Source: Prorocentrum cordatum
Taxonomy: Eukaryota; Sar; Dinophyceae; Prorocentrales; Prorocentraceae
Assembly: GCA_963575745.1 (NCBI GenBank)
Contig: CAUYUJ010014194.1
Location: 942,001-1,006,000 of the forward strand
DNA: 64,000 bases
Direction of reading: 5' to 3'
The notes below the pieces were generated by a model that saw only the letters and a list, made by a program, of their open reading frames with translations, was not told where the DNA came from and did not search any database. The position numbers and the translations under genes are program-made. This document shows positions 36,121-46,432 of the stretch, one piece after another. Each line of letters starts with the position of its first letter. Within the stretch, counting starts at the first letter, position 1.

Positions 36121-37625
36121 GATTTTCGGACACCCCAATCGAAACACCAATCGTGACACCAACCGGGACACAGAGGGGACACCAATCGGGACATCGACGG
36201 GACACCGACGGGACATCATTCGCCCAATATCACACTCGATCCCACGGCCAGCGATGCGGACGTTGAAAACCGTTTGGCGTATCGGGATCTCTGCGATCCC
36301 GCCTTCCAAGTCCCACGATGGACACAACCAGGCCACCATCGAAACACCATCGAACCACCACCAAAACGCCATCAGACACCCATTGGGACACCTGTCGGAA
36401 CACCATCGATACACCACTCGGGACACAGATCGGGACACCACCAGGACACAAGGGAGACACCATCGAAACACCACCAGGACATCAATCGGGATACCAATCG
36501 GGGCACCAATCACGACACCATCAGGCCACCATCGACCTCAATAGTGCTTCCTTAATCGGTCTCATTCTCGGTATCGCGATCGGCCTCAATCGATCGATCC
36601 CACCATCGTTCGCACTCGATCGATGACGCTTCCGACCTCACCCTGGATCCCATCACTGATCTCCACGATCGATCACACGATCGGCGTCTATATCGATATC
36701 ACGATCGACCTCACCACGGAACACCGACGGGACTCCGACAAAACACCGAAGGGACACCGACAGGACACCAGCGGGACACCGACGGGACACCACGGGACAC
36801 GATCGGCACGTCATCGGGACACCGATCGATATCTTTCGATATCCCTATCGATCCCAGTCGCTCGATCTCACTATCCATCCCATTCGGTCGATATCACGAT
36901 AAATCTCTACATCGTTTTCGATACCGCTCTTACGATCGATGTCACAATCGGTCTCACGATTGATCTCACCATCGATCTCACTTCGGGACACCACAAGACA
37001 CCGACGGGACACCGACAGGACACCCGCGGGGCACCGACGGGACACCGACGGGACACCACAGGACACCATCGGGACACCATTGGGGCACCAATCGAGATCA
37101 CCTTCGACGTCACTATCCATGCCACTACCAGTATCACTATTGATATCATTCGCTCGATTTCACTTTTGATATCACAATCGGCCGCACGATCGATCTGACC
37201 GCGGGACACCGACTGGACACAACAGGACACCGACGGGAAACCGACGGGAAACCGATGGGACACCGACGGATCGGCGACGAAATAGCCACGGAACACAACG
37301 GGACACCGACCGGACACAGATGGGAGTTCGACGGAACGCCGACGGGACACCACGGCGGGACAACCAGGCCACCGCACGCCTACCGCGCGGGAGAGGCGGA
37401 CGTGGACGGGACGCCACGGCGGACAACCCGGCCACCGCCCGCCAACCGGGGGAGGTGGGGCGGTCAACGATTCTTGACCCACCTTAGCCACAGCGGAATC
37501 ACTCCTCTCGCCCGCCCACGCACGCACCTTCGCCTCGCCCGCACGCACGACACGAATCCGAAAGCGAAACCGATTTCCCGGCGGGGATCTATCCGTTCCA
37601 CTTCGATCTCACCCCCCAACCTCCG
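36121..37625 (+). repeat. GGGACACC and TCGATCTCAC minisatellites plus GC-rich module, copy 3
   Basis: Degenerate 12-bp GGGACACCGACG arrays at 36140-36530, 36720-36830, 36970-37110 and 37200-37375 alternate with TCGATCTCAC arrays (36540-36720, 36830-36970, 37110-37200). The block ends at 37430-37625 with the module of 13430-13560 (inverted) and 15480-15630. Confidence 0.8.
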
Positions 37626-37699
37626 ATGCCCCAGAAGGCGGTCGTAAGGATTGTCTCTGACGCGCGTTCTGGCAAACCCTGGCTGACATTGCAGCTCCG

Positions 37700-39180
37700 C
37701 TTTGTCCTGATGTGTTTCCGCGGAGGAGGAACGCATGATCGAAAGGATGGGAAGTATAGCACCCCCCCGCTGTCCTGGCTCTTCCGAATTCCTCCTGAAC
37801 GCGGCTGGCCCTCCTGTAGAACTCGCTTTCACCGCCGCAGCGCCCGCAGTAAGTAACTCCGCCGTAACGCTCGCAGCAACAGATCTCTCCGCCGCAACGC
37901 TCGCAGCAACAGATCTCCCCGCCGCACTGGCCCCGCTATGCGAGGCACTTGCGGGCGTCGGTGCATCGACGTTATACCCTATAGGGACGGCGCATTCATC
38001 ACCCGATGTTCGATCCGTCCTGGCCGTGGCGGCGACAGCTGGCCGCTCGCATGTCACAACGTGGCCGTCAGCGCCCCCATCAATCTAGAACAAGGTGCCC
38101 GAGATCATCGCCTCAAGATCGGCAACCAGCGAATCCGAGTGGGGCATGTCGGCATGTCGGGGATGGCCGATGTATGGGGATGGGATAGCCTGAGGCCAAA
38201 CCACCCCTTGTTCTTCGGCAGCAGAACCTTGTCGGGCCCGGGCCCTGGCTCGCCCGCGAAGGCGGCCATTCGCCCATGTTGGTTTCGAACTTGCGTCCTG
38301 CCATGACCCACGAACACACTCCGAAAAAGGTATATAAAAAAGAACCGTTTGCAATTCGACCCGACGATGCCAGCGACGACGGACGCGCGCGCGCCCCCCA
38401 TATTCTTATCGCGCGAGCCTCAGAATGGGTGCCCTGCGTCTAGGTGCGCCCGAGCGTAAAGCAAAAGCAATTGCAGGATGAATGGAAGAGGAGGGGCGAA
38501 AAATGAGAAACAACTCAGACGGAACGGGACAACCCCGAAACCCTGACGGGGATACCGTCGGAAAACAAACATGCGCCGAGAACGAAGCGTGAAAAACTCC
38601 TCCTCCTCCTCCTCCTTCTCCTCCTCTTTCTTCTCCTCCTCCTCCTCCTCCTCCTCCTCCTCCTCCTTAGTCGCGCCGCAAGCCCGCCAGGAAACCTGAA
38701 TTCCCACTGTGCGCTTCCTAGTTCTCCAAGACCAGCGAATGATCACGCGAAGTTCTAATGTCTACAATGTTTTGCTTCCCTGCAGTGACTACCCATTCTG
38801 CGCAACCTTTGCTGGAAATCCGAAACAATCAAAACTGAAAACGCAGCGGCTTAGCATCCTCCTTTTTTTCGTGTTCCTCCTCCTGTTCCGCCTCCTCCTC
38901 CTCCTCCTCCTCCTCCTCCTCCTCCTCCTCCTCCTCCTCCCCTTCCTCCCCCATCGCGCCACAAGCGCGATAAGAATCCTGACACCAAGTGCGTTCTTTT
39001 ATTTAAAGCAAGAAGTGCCCCAAACCCTGAAAATGAAAACTTTGATTTCCAGATTTCCCCAAAGTCCAAGACATCTTGCGGAGACCTATCCAGTTTGCGC
39101 AGGTTCTGTGGAACGCCAAGAATCTGCAATAATGACCCAACAAATTCAGCACACCGATTTTTAGACTTTAGAATATTGAT
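37700..39180. other. Unassigned, with CCT arrays
   Basis: CCT arrays at 38597-38668 and 38876-38942; each is followed by a short GCGCCRCAAGC segment. No supported gene. Confidence 0.4.
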
Positions 39181-39184
39181 CCTC

Positions 39185-39560
39185 CTTCTCCTTCCCCTCC
39201 CCCCTCCTCCTCCCCTCCTCCTCCCCTCTCCTCCTCCTCCTCCTCCTCCTCCTCCTCCTCCTCCTCCTCCTCCTCCTCCTCCTCCTCCTCCTCCTCCTCC
39301 TCCTCCTCCTCCTCCTCCTCCTCCTCCTCCTCCTCCTCCTCCTCCTCCCCCCCATTGCACCACAACCGCGACCGCGATAGCGGCCGTCACCGGCCCCGGC
39401 CGCCCCTCTGCTCCCCCCTCACCCCCCAGGGTCACATCGTAAATCAGACTCACCTCCGAGCTGGCTCCGGTTCTTCAAACACATTCCCAGATGGCGCCGG
39501 CGCAAAACGTGACGCTACCCGCTCCCCTCCCCCCCCCCCCCCCCCCCCCCCCCACCTAAC
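39185..39560. repeat. (CCT)n array and C run
   Basis: Nearly pure CCT from 39230 to 39348, and a C run at 39528-39553. Confidence 0.95.
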
Positions 39561-40213
39561 GCCCGCCATCGCCAAGGAATAAGAAACCCTCTCCAGGGCG
39601 GGGGAGGGCTCGCCGGTCTCGGCCCCCGGAGGCCCTCGCCGGGCCACGGCTCAGGAAGAAAAACGGGTCCTGGGGGACTACTCCGAGAAGCAATACATCG
39701 GATCTCTGGGACGGCGGCTTCCAGGAAGGGCAGGCCGATCGATGCTGGCCAGTTGCGGGCGCTGGTGGCCTTCAATCTTGAGCGCCCGCGCTGGGATCGC
39801 CGCCGCGCCAGCGCAGAAGAGTGCCCCTGACCAGGCCCGCTAGCTGATGACCAGCCGACGCTTCGTCGCTTCCGAGGAGGGAAGGTGTGCAAGAATGTTT
39901 GTGCGAGTCCGCGCGAGGAGGGGGCCGTGCGTATCTCGCCAAGGCTGCCTGCTGCCCCGCCCGGCGCAGCAGCCGCCCCTCCGGCTCTGGCGGGGGCCAC
40001 GAGCGCTCCCAGCCCGCCCGCTCGAGGTATTGGCGGAGCACCGGGCTGCTGCCCCCCAGGGCTCGGAGCCGTTTCCACTCCGTTCGGGCGGGCGGCAATG
40101 GGGAGAGACCCACATTGGGGGTGAAGAGGAGGGCCCTGAAGCCCCTGCTGAGCTGGCTACAACAAAGGCCCTGAAGGGCCCCTTCAGAAACAATGTTTCA
40201 CCCCCCATTTGGG

Positions 40214-41074
40214 TCACCCCCCACTTCCTCCAGACCGATCCGTGCTGTCGACGTAGACGCTCCCGGTCTCCCGGCGGCGGTCCTGTTGGAAAAGCCAGAA
40301 GGCCTTGGTCATGACCTCCTTCCGCCTCGCTGCAGCGGCGTCCGGCGCGGCTCGCGCCCGACCGGTCCCCGCGTCGGGAGGGCCCTGCGCTTGGTGCCTC
40401 GCCGCGGAGCGGAGCCTTCGCTCGCGCTTCTCCAGCCGGAGGAGCTGCCCCACCTCCTCCCTCTGCGCGGTGCCGAGGCTGGCCACGAACGCGTCCCTCT
40501 CCTCTCGAGCCGCCCGAAGCGCCCAGAGCACCTCCGGAGGCGGTGGGCCTGTGCTGGTCTCTCCGGGAGCGGGAGTGGCATCGCGGACCGCGGCGGAGAG
40601 CACACGCCACCTGAGCTGCTGGTCCGAGGAGAGAGAGGAGGTCGCGAGCAGTAGCGCGGCCTCCTCTGCAATCTCCTCGGGCGCCTGCCTTGAGAGGTCC
40701 GCTCCCGCGCGGCGCACGGGTGGCTCGAAGCTGGCAGGCCCAAACTGATCAGCCGAGTCCGTGTGAACCTTCGGCAGGGCCTCCGGCTGCTTCGCGGCGC
40801 TGCCTGCACTGTCGCCTTCGTGCTGGCTGCTAGCTTGACTTCCACAACCGTGTGGACGGGTTAAGCGAGACCTCAGTGCATCCAATGCGACAGCGACACC
40901 ACTTTTCGCGCAGCCCCTCTCACCCCAACGCCCCCTCCAGAAGCGAGGGGTAGCTGGCCTGAAAGCGACGGACTTGCAATGCGGGCAGAAAAGCCCCCTG
41001 GCCGAGACAATGGCTAGAAGGCCACGCCACAGAACGTATCGTCGTCCGTACATGTGTGCTGAAGCCTCGCGCAA
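40214..41074 (-). CDS. Unassigned 286-aa ORF
   Basis: The protein starts MREASAHMYGRRYVLWRGLL, has one C-x2-C pair (GLFCPHCKSVAFR) near residue 30, a low-complexity middle, and a charged, probably helical C-terminal half (AAREERDAFVASLGTAQREE, LLRLEKRERRLRS). Composition is more protein-like than the surrounding GC-rich frames, but I recognise no family and see no start signal or spliced-leader relic. It could be a decayed retroelement ORF or a chance frame; the plus strand also has open frames here. Confidence 0.3.
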   Translation of the reverse strand: MREASAHMYGRRYVLWRGLLAIVSARGLFCPHCKSVAFRPATPRFWRGRWGERGCAKSGVAVALDALRSRLTRPHGCGSQASSQHEGDSAGSAAKQPEALPKVHTDSADQFGPASFEPPVRRAGADLSRQAPEEIAEEAALLLATSSLSSDQQLRWRVLSAAVRDATPAPGETSTGPPPPEVLWALRAAREERDAFVASLGTAQREEVGQLLRLEKRERRLRSAARHQAQGPPDAGTGRARAAPDAAAARRKEVMTKAFWLFQQDRRRETGSVYVDSTDRSGGSGG

Positions 41075-41603
41075 AAAGAGCTACGGATAGCGTCCTCAGA
41101 TCTTCAATAATCTTCATCACTGAGCATACAGCCCTCCAGACTGAATATCGTAACACTCTCGAGTTGCCCGGCCCCCCAACCCCAGCCGCTCTGGGCGCTT
41201 GTCGTGCGCTCCTGTGCTGCGTCGGCCAGTGCGCGGCCTTCCCCGGGGCCCCACGAGGGTCCAAGGGGAATATGAGAAATTGGCGACTGTGACAGATTTC
41301 CAAAGCGCAAGGTTTATCAAAAAGGTTGGATCTGGATGGGATCCAGGATTTCAGGATGTATATGACTGAAGTATATTATTTGTAATTTAACGATGCCCTG
41401 TCCACTACTCTTCTCTTGCATGCGCTTGCCGTAGTGTCTCACGCCCTCCGGCTCCGCTTGCGGAGCGAGGTGCCTCCATAGGCCCCTCGACCGGACTTGA
41501 CTTGACTTAGCGGCGCAGCCCGTGTGGAACACGAAGTGGGAAATATTCGACACCCTGGGAACCTAGGATATTTTGGAACCTATGCTTTTCATGTTTGGAC
41601 GCC

Positions 41604-41796
41604 CGAAGTGGGTACGGAAAGAATGGGTACGATGCCCAACATCAACTGGTGTCCCAAACCAACAGCGGCCGCTGTTGGGCAGGCGACCTTCTGTCTCAAA
41701 TGGACACAGGCGGCGGCGGCGCGGACAGCGAGTCCTGTTCAAAATGAACAGGAACTGCCGTTGGGCATCGTACCCATTCTTTCCGTACCCATTTCG
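41604..41796. repeat. Fold-back element with 37-nt inverted arms and nested hairpins
   Basis: Arms 41604-41640 and 41760-41796 are inverse complements with one mismatch, including a perfect 31-nt core (41610-41640 / 41760-41790). Inside lie a perfect 20-nt palindrome (41659-41678), a 9-bp hairpin with AAA loop (41733-41753) and a GGTGTCC/GGACAC pair. No target duplication was found. Confidence 0.9.
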
Positions 41797-41989
41797 TTCG
41801 TGCCGGTCATGACCTCTTGCTCCTCTGATTCGCCCCCTTTCTGCGCCAGAGCAGGGACCCCCAAACGCCCGGTGCGCCCGGAGATGGTCCGCTGGGGCCA
41901 GTCCGCGAGCCGTCGCTCGGGAGTCCCTCCGGCCGTCTCCCAGGCCCTCGGGGCCTGCCTATACGAGGCCAGAGCCATCAAAAAGACAC

Positions 41990-42310
41990 AGAGCGCTTCT
42001 GCCCTTCGTGCAGCATGATGGCCCCAGGAGTGCGGCTCCCATGAGGCTCCAAGGAAGTCGCTGTGCAGAGGCCCCAAGAGGCACGAAGGGGCAACAAGAG
42101 GACCCCAAGAGGCTCTTCCTCCTCGTAGTCCTCTTCCCTCTCCTCCCCCTCCTCCTCATCCCCCTCTCTTCCTCCTCCAAATGTTCTCCCAAGGATTTCC
42201 ACAACGGCTGGGGAAGCACGTAGGTCAATAGCTTTGGCCACATCGGCGTCTCCAGAAAGGCAAGGGGGGGCTGCAGTGACTCGTCGTAGGCGTCTTCGAT
42301 ACTTCTGCTC
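41990..42310. repeat. CCAAGANGG remnant plus conserved block, copy 5
   Basis: Short GGCCCCAAGAGG stretch, CCT run at 42118-42170, then a copy of the 165-bp block at 42183-42302 (TCCACAACGGCTGGGGAAGC ... GTCGTAGGCGTCTTCGATA). Confidence 0.65.
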
Positions 42311-43449
42311 GGTGCCGCGCCACTCGTCCACACCGAATATGTTCCCTGCAGGGGTTTAGTACGACACAAGGTTCACGGCTCCCGAGGGGAGCTCCCACTC
42401 GAGACACCCTCGGCGTTCTTGGCTCCTGAGCAATTCCCGCTCGATACGTCCTCGACACTGTCAGCCCCTCGGCGGCTCCCCACCGACGATGGGGATGGAG
42501 GAAACACAAGATGGAGAACGCAGGAAAGGGTGGCAGCTGTGCTGAATGGTCGAACTCTTGAGGATCTCTATTTAATGATACCTCGTCTCCGGGGCTCCCA
42601 AGAACCACGAAGACGGCCCGAGTGGCTTCCAAGACGTCCTATGGTCCACCCGCGGCGGCCTCAGACAGGCCCAAGAGGCACTTCCGGGGGCCCTGCTATT
42701 CGCCGCGGCTAGGCGTAGCCGGAGGAAGAGGGAGAAGGGGAGGTGAATGGGGTTCCATGGAGGAGAAGAGAAGGCCGCAGAGGAGGAGGAGGAACGGGAG
42801 GGGGAAGAGGAGGAGGAGGATGAGGAGGAGGAGGATGAGGAGGCAGGCGATCTCCAGAACAGACGTCAACGAGCCATGTCGGGCGGGGACGCACACGCCC
42901 GCGGCCGCTCTTGGGCCGCCGGCGGTGTGGCGCCCCCCCCCCCTCGACGAGAGAAGCGGCGCCGCTGCGCGCGCGCAGCGGGACCGTGCCAGGAGCAGCG
43001 CGGAGAGCCGGCTGCGTCGTCTCAGAGCGGCCGAGGAGAGGGGCGAGGAAGACGAGGAACGCAGGACAGAGGACGGACGAGAGAGGAGGATGGCGCGGAG
43101 CTGCTCACCGAGCAGAAGAGGGGTGCAAGGTGCAGGCTTATCACACATGCAGATGAGCCCCAGACGGACTCCTCGGTCGTCGGCGCGACCAGAAGATCAG
43201 CCGTTGGCAGAGCGCAGTGACCCCGAATCAAATGTGGGTGTCTGTTCGCGTTGGCTCTGGGCGGCGTGCGCAGCCGAGGTGTGCTGCGGCCGCCTTGTGT
43301 GCACGCGTGCGTCTGGCCCCATGATTCAGCTGCGAATCCTACTGTGCTCCGCCTTGGCCCGAAGGGAGGGGGTCCTGGAAGAGACGGGTCCTGGGCCGGG
43401 GGTCTTCCACTGGGACCGGCCCTTCATGGCGACCGGCGCCAGGCCTCAC
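42311..43449. other. No gene supported
   Basis: GGA-rich sequence at 42740-42850 and GC-rich sequence after it. A 667-codon plus-strand frame (42622-44625) is largely antisense to the 43450-44508 gene and is not annotated. Confidence 0.45.
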
Positions 43450-44508
43450 TCAAATGCCGTGGCCAGTCCTGATCGCCTTGGCGTTGCGGGAGTCGGGGTC
43501 CCGCCAGACCTCGCAGCCCGGCAGCTGCGCCCAGCGCTTCTCCAGCACGTCCAGCTCCTTGTCGGGCGGCATCTGCGCCAGGACGTGGAGGGTCGTGCCC
43601 CTCGTCTCGTGGATGTACTGAAGGAGCGCCCAGCACATGCAGTCGTCCACCTCGCAATCCATGAAGAACTTGTTCGGAACCCACAGGCCCTTCAAGTCTC
43701 CGGCCATGACCTTGCTGGTGAACTGGTCGATCTGCCTGGCGACGTCCAAGTCGCTGAGACCTCTAGCAGAAGCGCCAGACATTGCGAACACCAAATTGAC
43801 CACGTCCGTGAGCGCTCCGTTAGGGCCATACGCGGAGAAGGCCTTGCTGAGCCAACGATAAGCGTGCTGCTCAAACGTTACAGTCTCCCCGTCCTCCTTC
43901 ACGAATTGCGCTGCTCTCAGCTCGTCGGAGGCCTCCTTTGCGAAGCCGAAGTTCTCGAGCAGGTGGTCGAAATGGAGCCTCGACTCCCACCCTGCTGGCA
44001 CGTGCTCCAGGACAAACGCCTGCCAGGAGGCAACGTCGGGGACCGATTTGCTATCGAGCGCCTTGAACGCTTGCACAAACCTCTCAAGCTTGTCGATGGC
44101 GCCCGCGTTCTTGTCGGCGATCGCGGCGGTTTGTCGAGCGTACCTGATCATGTCGTGAACTTTCACCATCTTATCCTGGATGAAGGTGCTAAGCACGTAA
44201 GTTGGAATCACGACGCCGAGCTGATTGGCAACGCGCAGAATCGCTTCAGTCGAAAAGATACGCATGACCGAATTGGCGATGTTTGGCCCAAAAGTGGGAA
44301 CATTGAACTGTTCTACGAACGCAGGCACATCCATCTTGTTCGCGTTGTTGAAAGGCGGCATGGAGGCCTTAATCTCCAGCTGGGCCTCGGAGTACTCATG
44401 AAGCCACGCATGTCGCCTGTCAGCGTGTCCCTTGGTAAGATGCCCACTCCAGAATACCTTCACGCCGTCATCCATTTCGACAGCTTTGGCCGACCAACAA
44501 CTACCCAT
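43450..44508 (-). CDS. Intronless SL-tagged gene, 352 aa; possible nucleoside-hydrolase-like motif
   Basis: An uninterrupted frame with ordinary protein composition, starting at the first Met after an in-frame stop; 45 nt of 5' UTR separate it from a DinoSL sequence. The N-terminus MGSCWSAK fits an N-myristoylation signal (Gly2, Ser6) with a Cys at 4 (pattern only). The body is probably helical. Near residues 290-315, FFMDCEVDDCMCWALLQYIH resembles the Asp-rich metal-binding DxDxxxDD loop of nucleoside hydrolases, followed by a hydrophobic strand (TLHVLAQMP), but family membership is not established. Absence of introns plus genomic DinoSL suggests a retroposed mRNA. No 3' poly(A) remnant was seen. 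Confidence 0.75.
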   Translation of the reverse strand: MGSCWSAKAVEMDDGVKVFWSGHLTKGHADRRHAWLHEYSEAQLEIKASMPPFNNANKMDVPAFVEQFNVPTFGPNIANSVMRIFSTEAILRVANQLGVVIPTYVLSTFIQDKMVKVHDMIRYARQTAAIADKNAGAIDKLERFVQAFKALDSKSVPDVASWQAFVLEHVPAGWESRLHFDHLLENFGFAKEASDELRAAQFVKEDGETVTFEQHAYRWLSKAFSAYGPNGALTDVVNLVFAMSGASARGLSDLDVARQIDQFTSKVMAGDLKGLWVPNKFFMDCEVDDCMCWALLQYIHETRGTTLHVLAQMPPDKELDVLEKRWAQLPGCEVWRDPDSRNAKAIRTGHGI

Positions 44509-44553
44509 CTGCGCTGCCAGAGCTACACCGGTGTCGATGCTCAGCCGACACGT

Positions 44554-44575
44554 CTTGAGCCAAAATGGCTACGGA
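44554..44575 (-). other. DinoSL spliced-leader relic in genomic DNA
   Basis: Reading the minus strand from 44575, all 22 positions agree with the dinoflagellate spliced-leader consensus (D = T here; core CCGTAGCCATTTTGGCTCAA). SL is normally added to mRNA in trans, so its presence next to a coding region indicates reverse transcription of a mature mRNA and reinsertion. A GGA/CCT-rich stretch (44575-44612) lies directly upstream in sense. Confidence 0.95.
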
Positions 44576-44689
44576 GGAGGAGGATGAGGAGGAGGAGGAA
44601 GAGAAGGACATTTGATATTTCCTGATGTTTGTTGCAAACGTAACGAAACAGACGGGAAACGTTGGAATCCCTTTTTTCAAGCGCCCTCG

Positions 44690-45400
44690 GGGGCCTCTCT
44701 TGGGGCTCCTTTGGGCCTCTTTGGGGCTTCTTGGGGACCTCTTGAGGCCTCCTGGGGGTCTCCTGGGGCGAATATCGCGGGTTCTCGGCTCACGTTCCCG
44801 ATCCTGGGCCGCGGTTGGGGCCCCCTTGGGCCGTCTTGGACGTCTCTTCGGTCGTTTGGGAGCCGTCTTGGGGCCTTCTTAGGGCGCGTTTGAAGCCTAT
44901 TGGGCCGTCTAGGGCGATCCTCGGGGCCTCTTGCAGCGTCGGGAAGCGAACAGGCGGAAACGCCAAAATTGTTCAAAAACCAGTGGAACATTAATCTTAT
45001 TTGGCCTCTTCGAACCCTCTTGGGAGTCCTCTTGGGTATTTTCGGGGTTTCTTGGGCCGTCTGGAGGCCGCCTTGGCGTCTTGGGCCGTCTAGTGGCCTT
45101 CGGCCCATTCCACCACCGTGTCTGGGTTGTGGGTTGGAGGCCTCTTGGAAATTCGTTTGGATATCGTTGGAGGCCTCTCGGAAGCCTCTTGGAGGCAGTT
45201 TGGGAGGCCTCTTGGGAGCCGTTTTGAGGCCTGTTGGGCCCTCTTGCTGAGCCTCTTGGGAGCCTCTTGGAGGCCTCTAGGGGGCCTCGTGGGAGCGCTC
45301 CTGGGCTGTCTTGGAAGCCTATTGGGCCCTATTAAGCGTTTTCTGGGGCCCTCTGGAATCTCTGGGCCGCCTCTGGGAAGCGGGCCGGGAGGTTAGCAAA
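44690..45400 (-). repeat. CCAAGANGG minisatellite, block 4, inverted
   Basis: The same array in the opposite orientation (CCTCTTGG, GGCCGTCTTGG), with an A/T-rich spacer at about 44965-45005. Confidence 0.8.
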
Positions 45401-45784
45401 CAGTGTTCCCGATGGTTGCGAACTGGACGCCTCCAGGGGGGGGGACATTTATTGATTATCATCATTATCATCCTCATTATTATTAGTACTACTATGATAA
45501 ATATTATGATTCGTAGTCGTACTGCTCTTTATAGTTCTAATCAAGAATCCGCCACACTGCCGCTGAGTACGGAGTGGGCGTGTCCTCAGGCAATTTTGCC
45601 TTAGCTTCTAAGCATCAGTCCCCACTTCTGAAGAGTCTTTAAGGAGCCAGGACCCAACATTGCCCAGGGCTTGCCGCGGCTTGTCGGGGGGGTTCCCGCA
45701 TCTCCCCGCGTGACGTGTTCGCGCCCAAGAGGGCCCCAAGACGGGCCAAGACAGCCCCGGGAAACTCCCAAGATGGTCTATGAG
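45401..45784. other. Short intergenic stretch and array flank
   Basis: ATT-rich microsatellite at 45450-45500, unique sequence, then a short CCAAGANGG stretch (45722-45780) into which the LTR element inserted. No gene. Confidence 0.5.
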
Positions 45785-45789
45785 GGCTT
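45785..45789. repeat. Target-site duplication, left
   Basis: GGCTT, identical to 61893-61897 on the other side of the LTR element; 5 bp is usual for copia-type integrases. Confidence 0.85.
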
Positions 45790-46059
45790 AGTCGAAAGTG
45801 AGCCTGGTAGGTCGAATAGCATCCGTCTCCATGGGAGGCGGATGAGCTCACATTGCGTCCAGTTCCATGTCGAAGGAATACGATATGGGGAGTGGATGGG
45901 TAGGATAGGATAAGATCGATGTATCGGTCTTTCCAGCACATAGCGAACACTGAGGTAAGTGTCCGGGCAAATAGGGCGCGCGTGCCTTGAGCCACAGGCA
46001 GCGGCGCGCAAGCTATACTCCCGATGCTAGAATATCTCCCAAAGAGCTACCCTTAAAGT
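45790..46059 (-). repeat. 3' LTR (270 bp)
   Basis: Direct repeat of 61623-61892 with 11 substitutions and no indels. In sense it begins ACTTTAAGGGTAG and ends CTTTCGACT, not the usual TG...CA. Confidence 0.95.
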
Positions 46060-46432
46060 CGGGAGGGGAGGAGACGGAGAGTATAGCCGCGCAGCCGTTA
46101 GGCTCTACAAAGGCCGCGCGCACGACTGTTTGCAAGAAAACAGTGTGCACAGTCTGGCACCAGACTGTAAGGCGAGTTTCCTCGCAAAGCATTTCACGCA
46201 AATACGAGATAGCCCCTTCGGACGATGAAGGGCTATCGGCCCAGCTAGAGGGAAGCCAAACGGGCCATACCTCACCGAGCAAACAGGTATTGAGGCACAG
46301 AGCCTGAATCATATAAAAGCGGCTCGTTGCCAGGCGTGAAATGTGAGGCTCGTATCCGAGCACCTAGAAGGGCGCCTCTGTAGTAGGCGCCCATGCTGGC
46401 AAATTGGACCGCGGGGGGGCAACAAGGACCGA
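46060..46432 (-). other. Element 3' UTR with stacked hairpins
   Basis: Between the last stop and the 3' LTR lie: a 9-bp hairpin with CA loop (46149-46168), a tetraloop mini-hairpin (46172-46185), a longer imperfect hairpin (46208-46237, GATAGCCC/GGGCTATC), two more mini-hairpin-like sites (46322-46335, 46348-46361), and an 8-bp hairpin GGGCGCCT/AGGCGCCC (46370-46392). The sense strand just before the LTR is pyrimidine-rich (CTCCGTCTCCTCCCCTCCCG), not the purine tract normally needed to prime plus-strand synthesis. Confidence 0.75.

Noticed and set aside
42622-44625. 667-codon open frame on the plus strand
   Set aside because: Its second half is antisense to the SL-tagged gene, and its first half crosses GGA-rich repeat; no motif.
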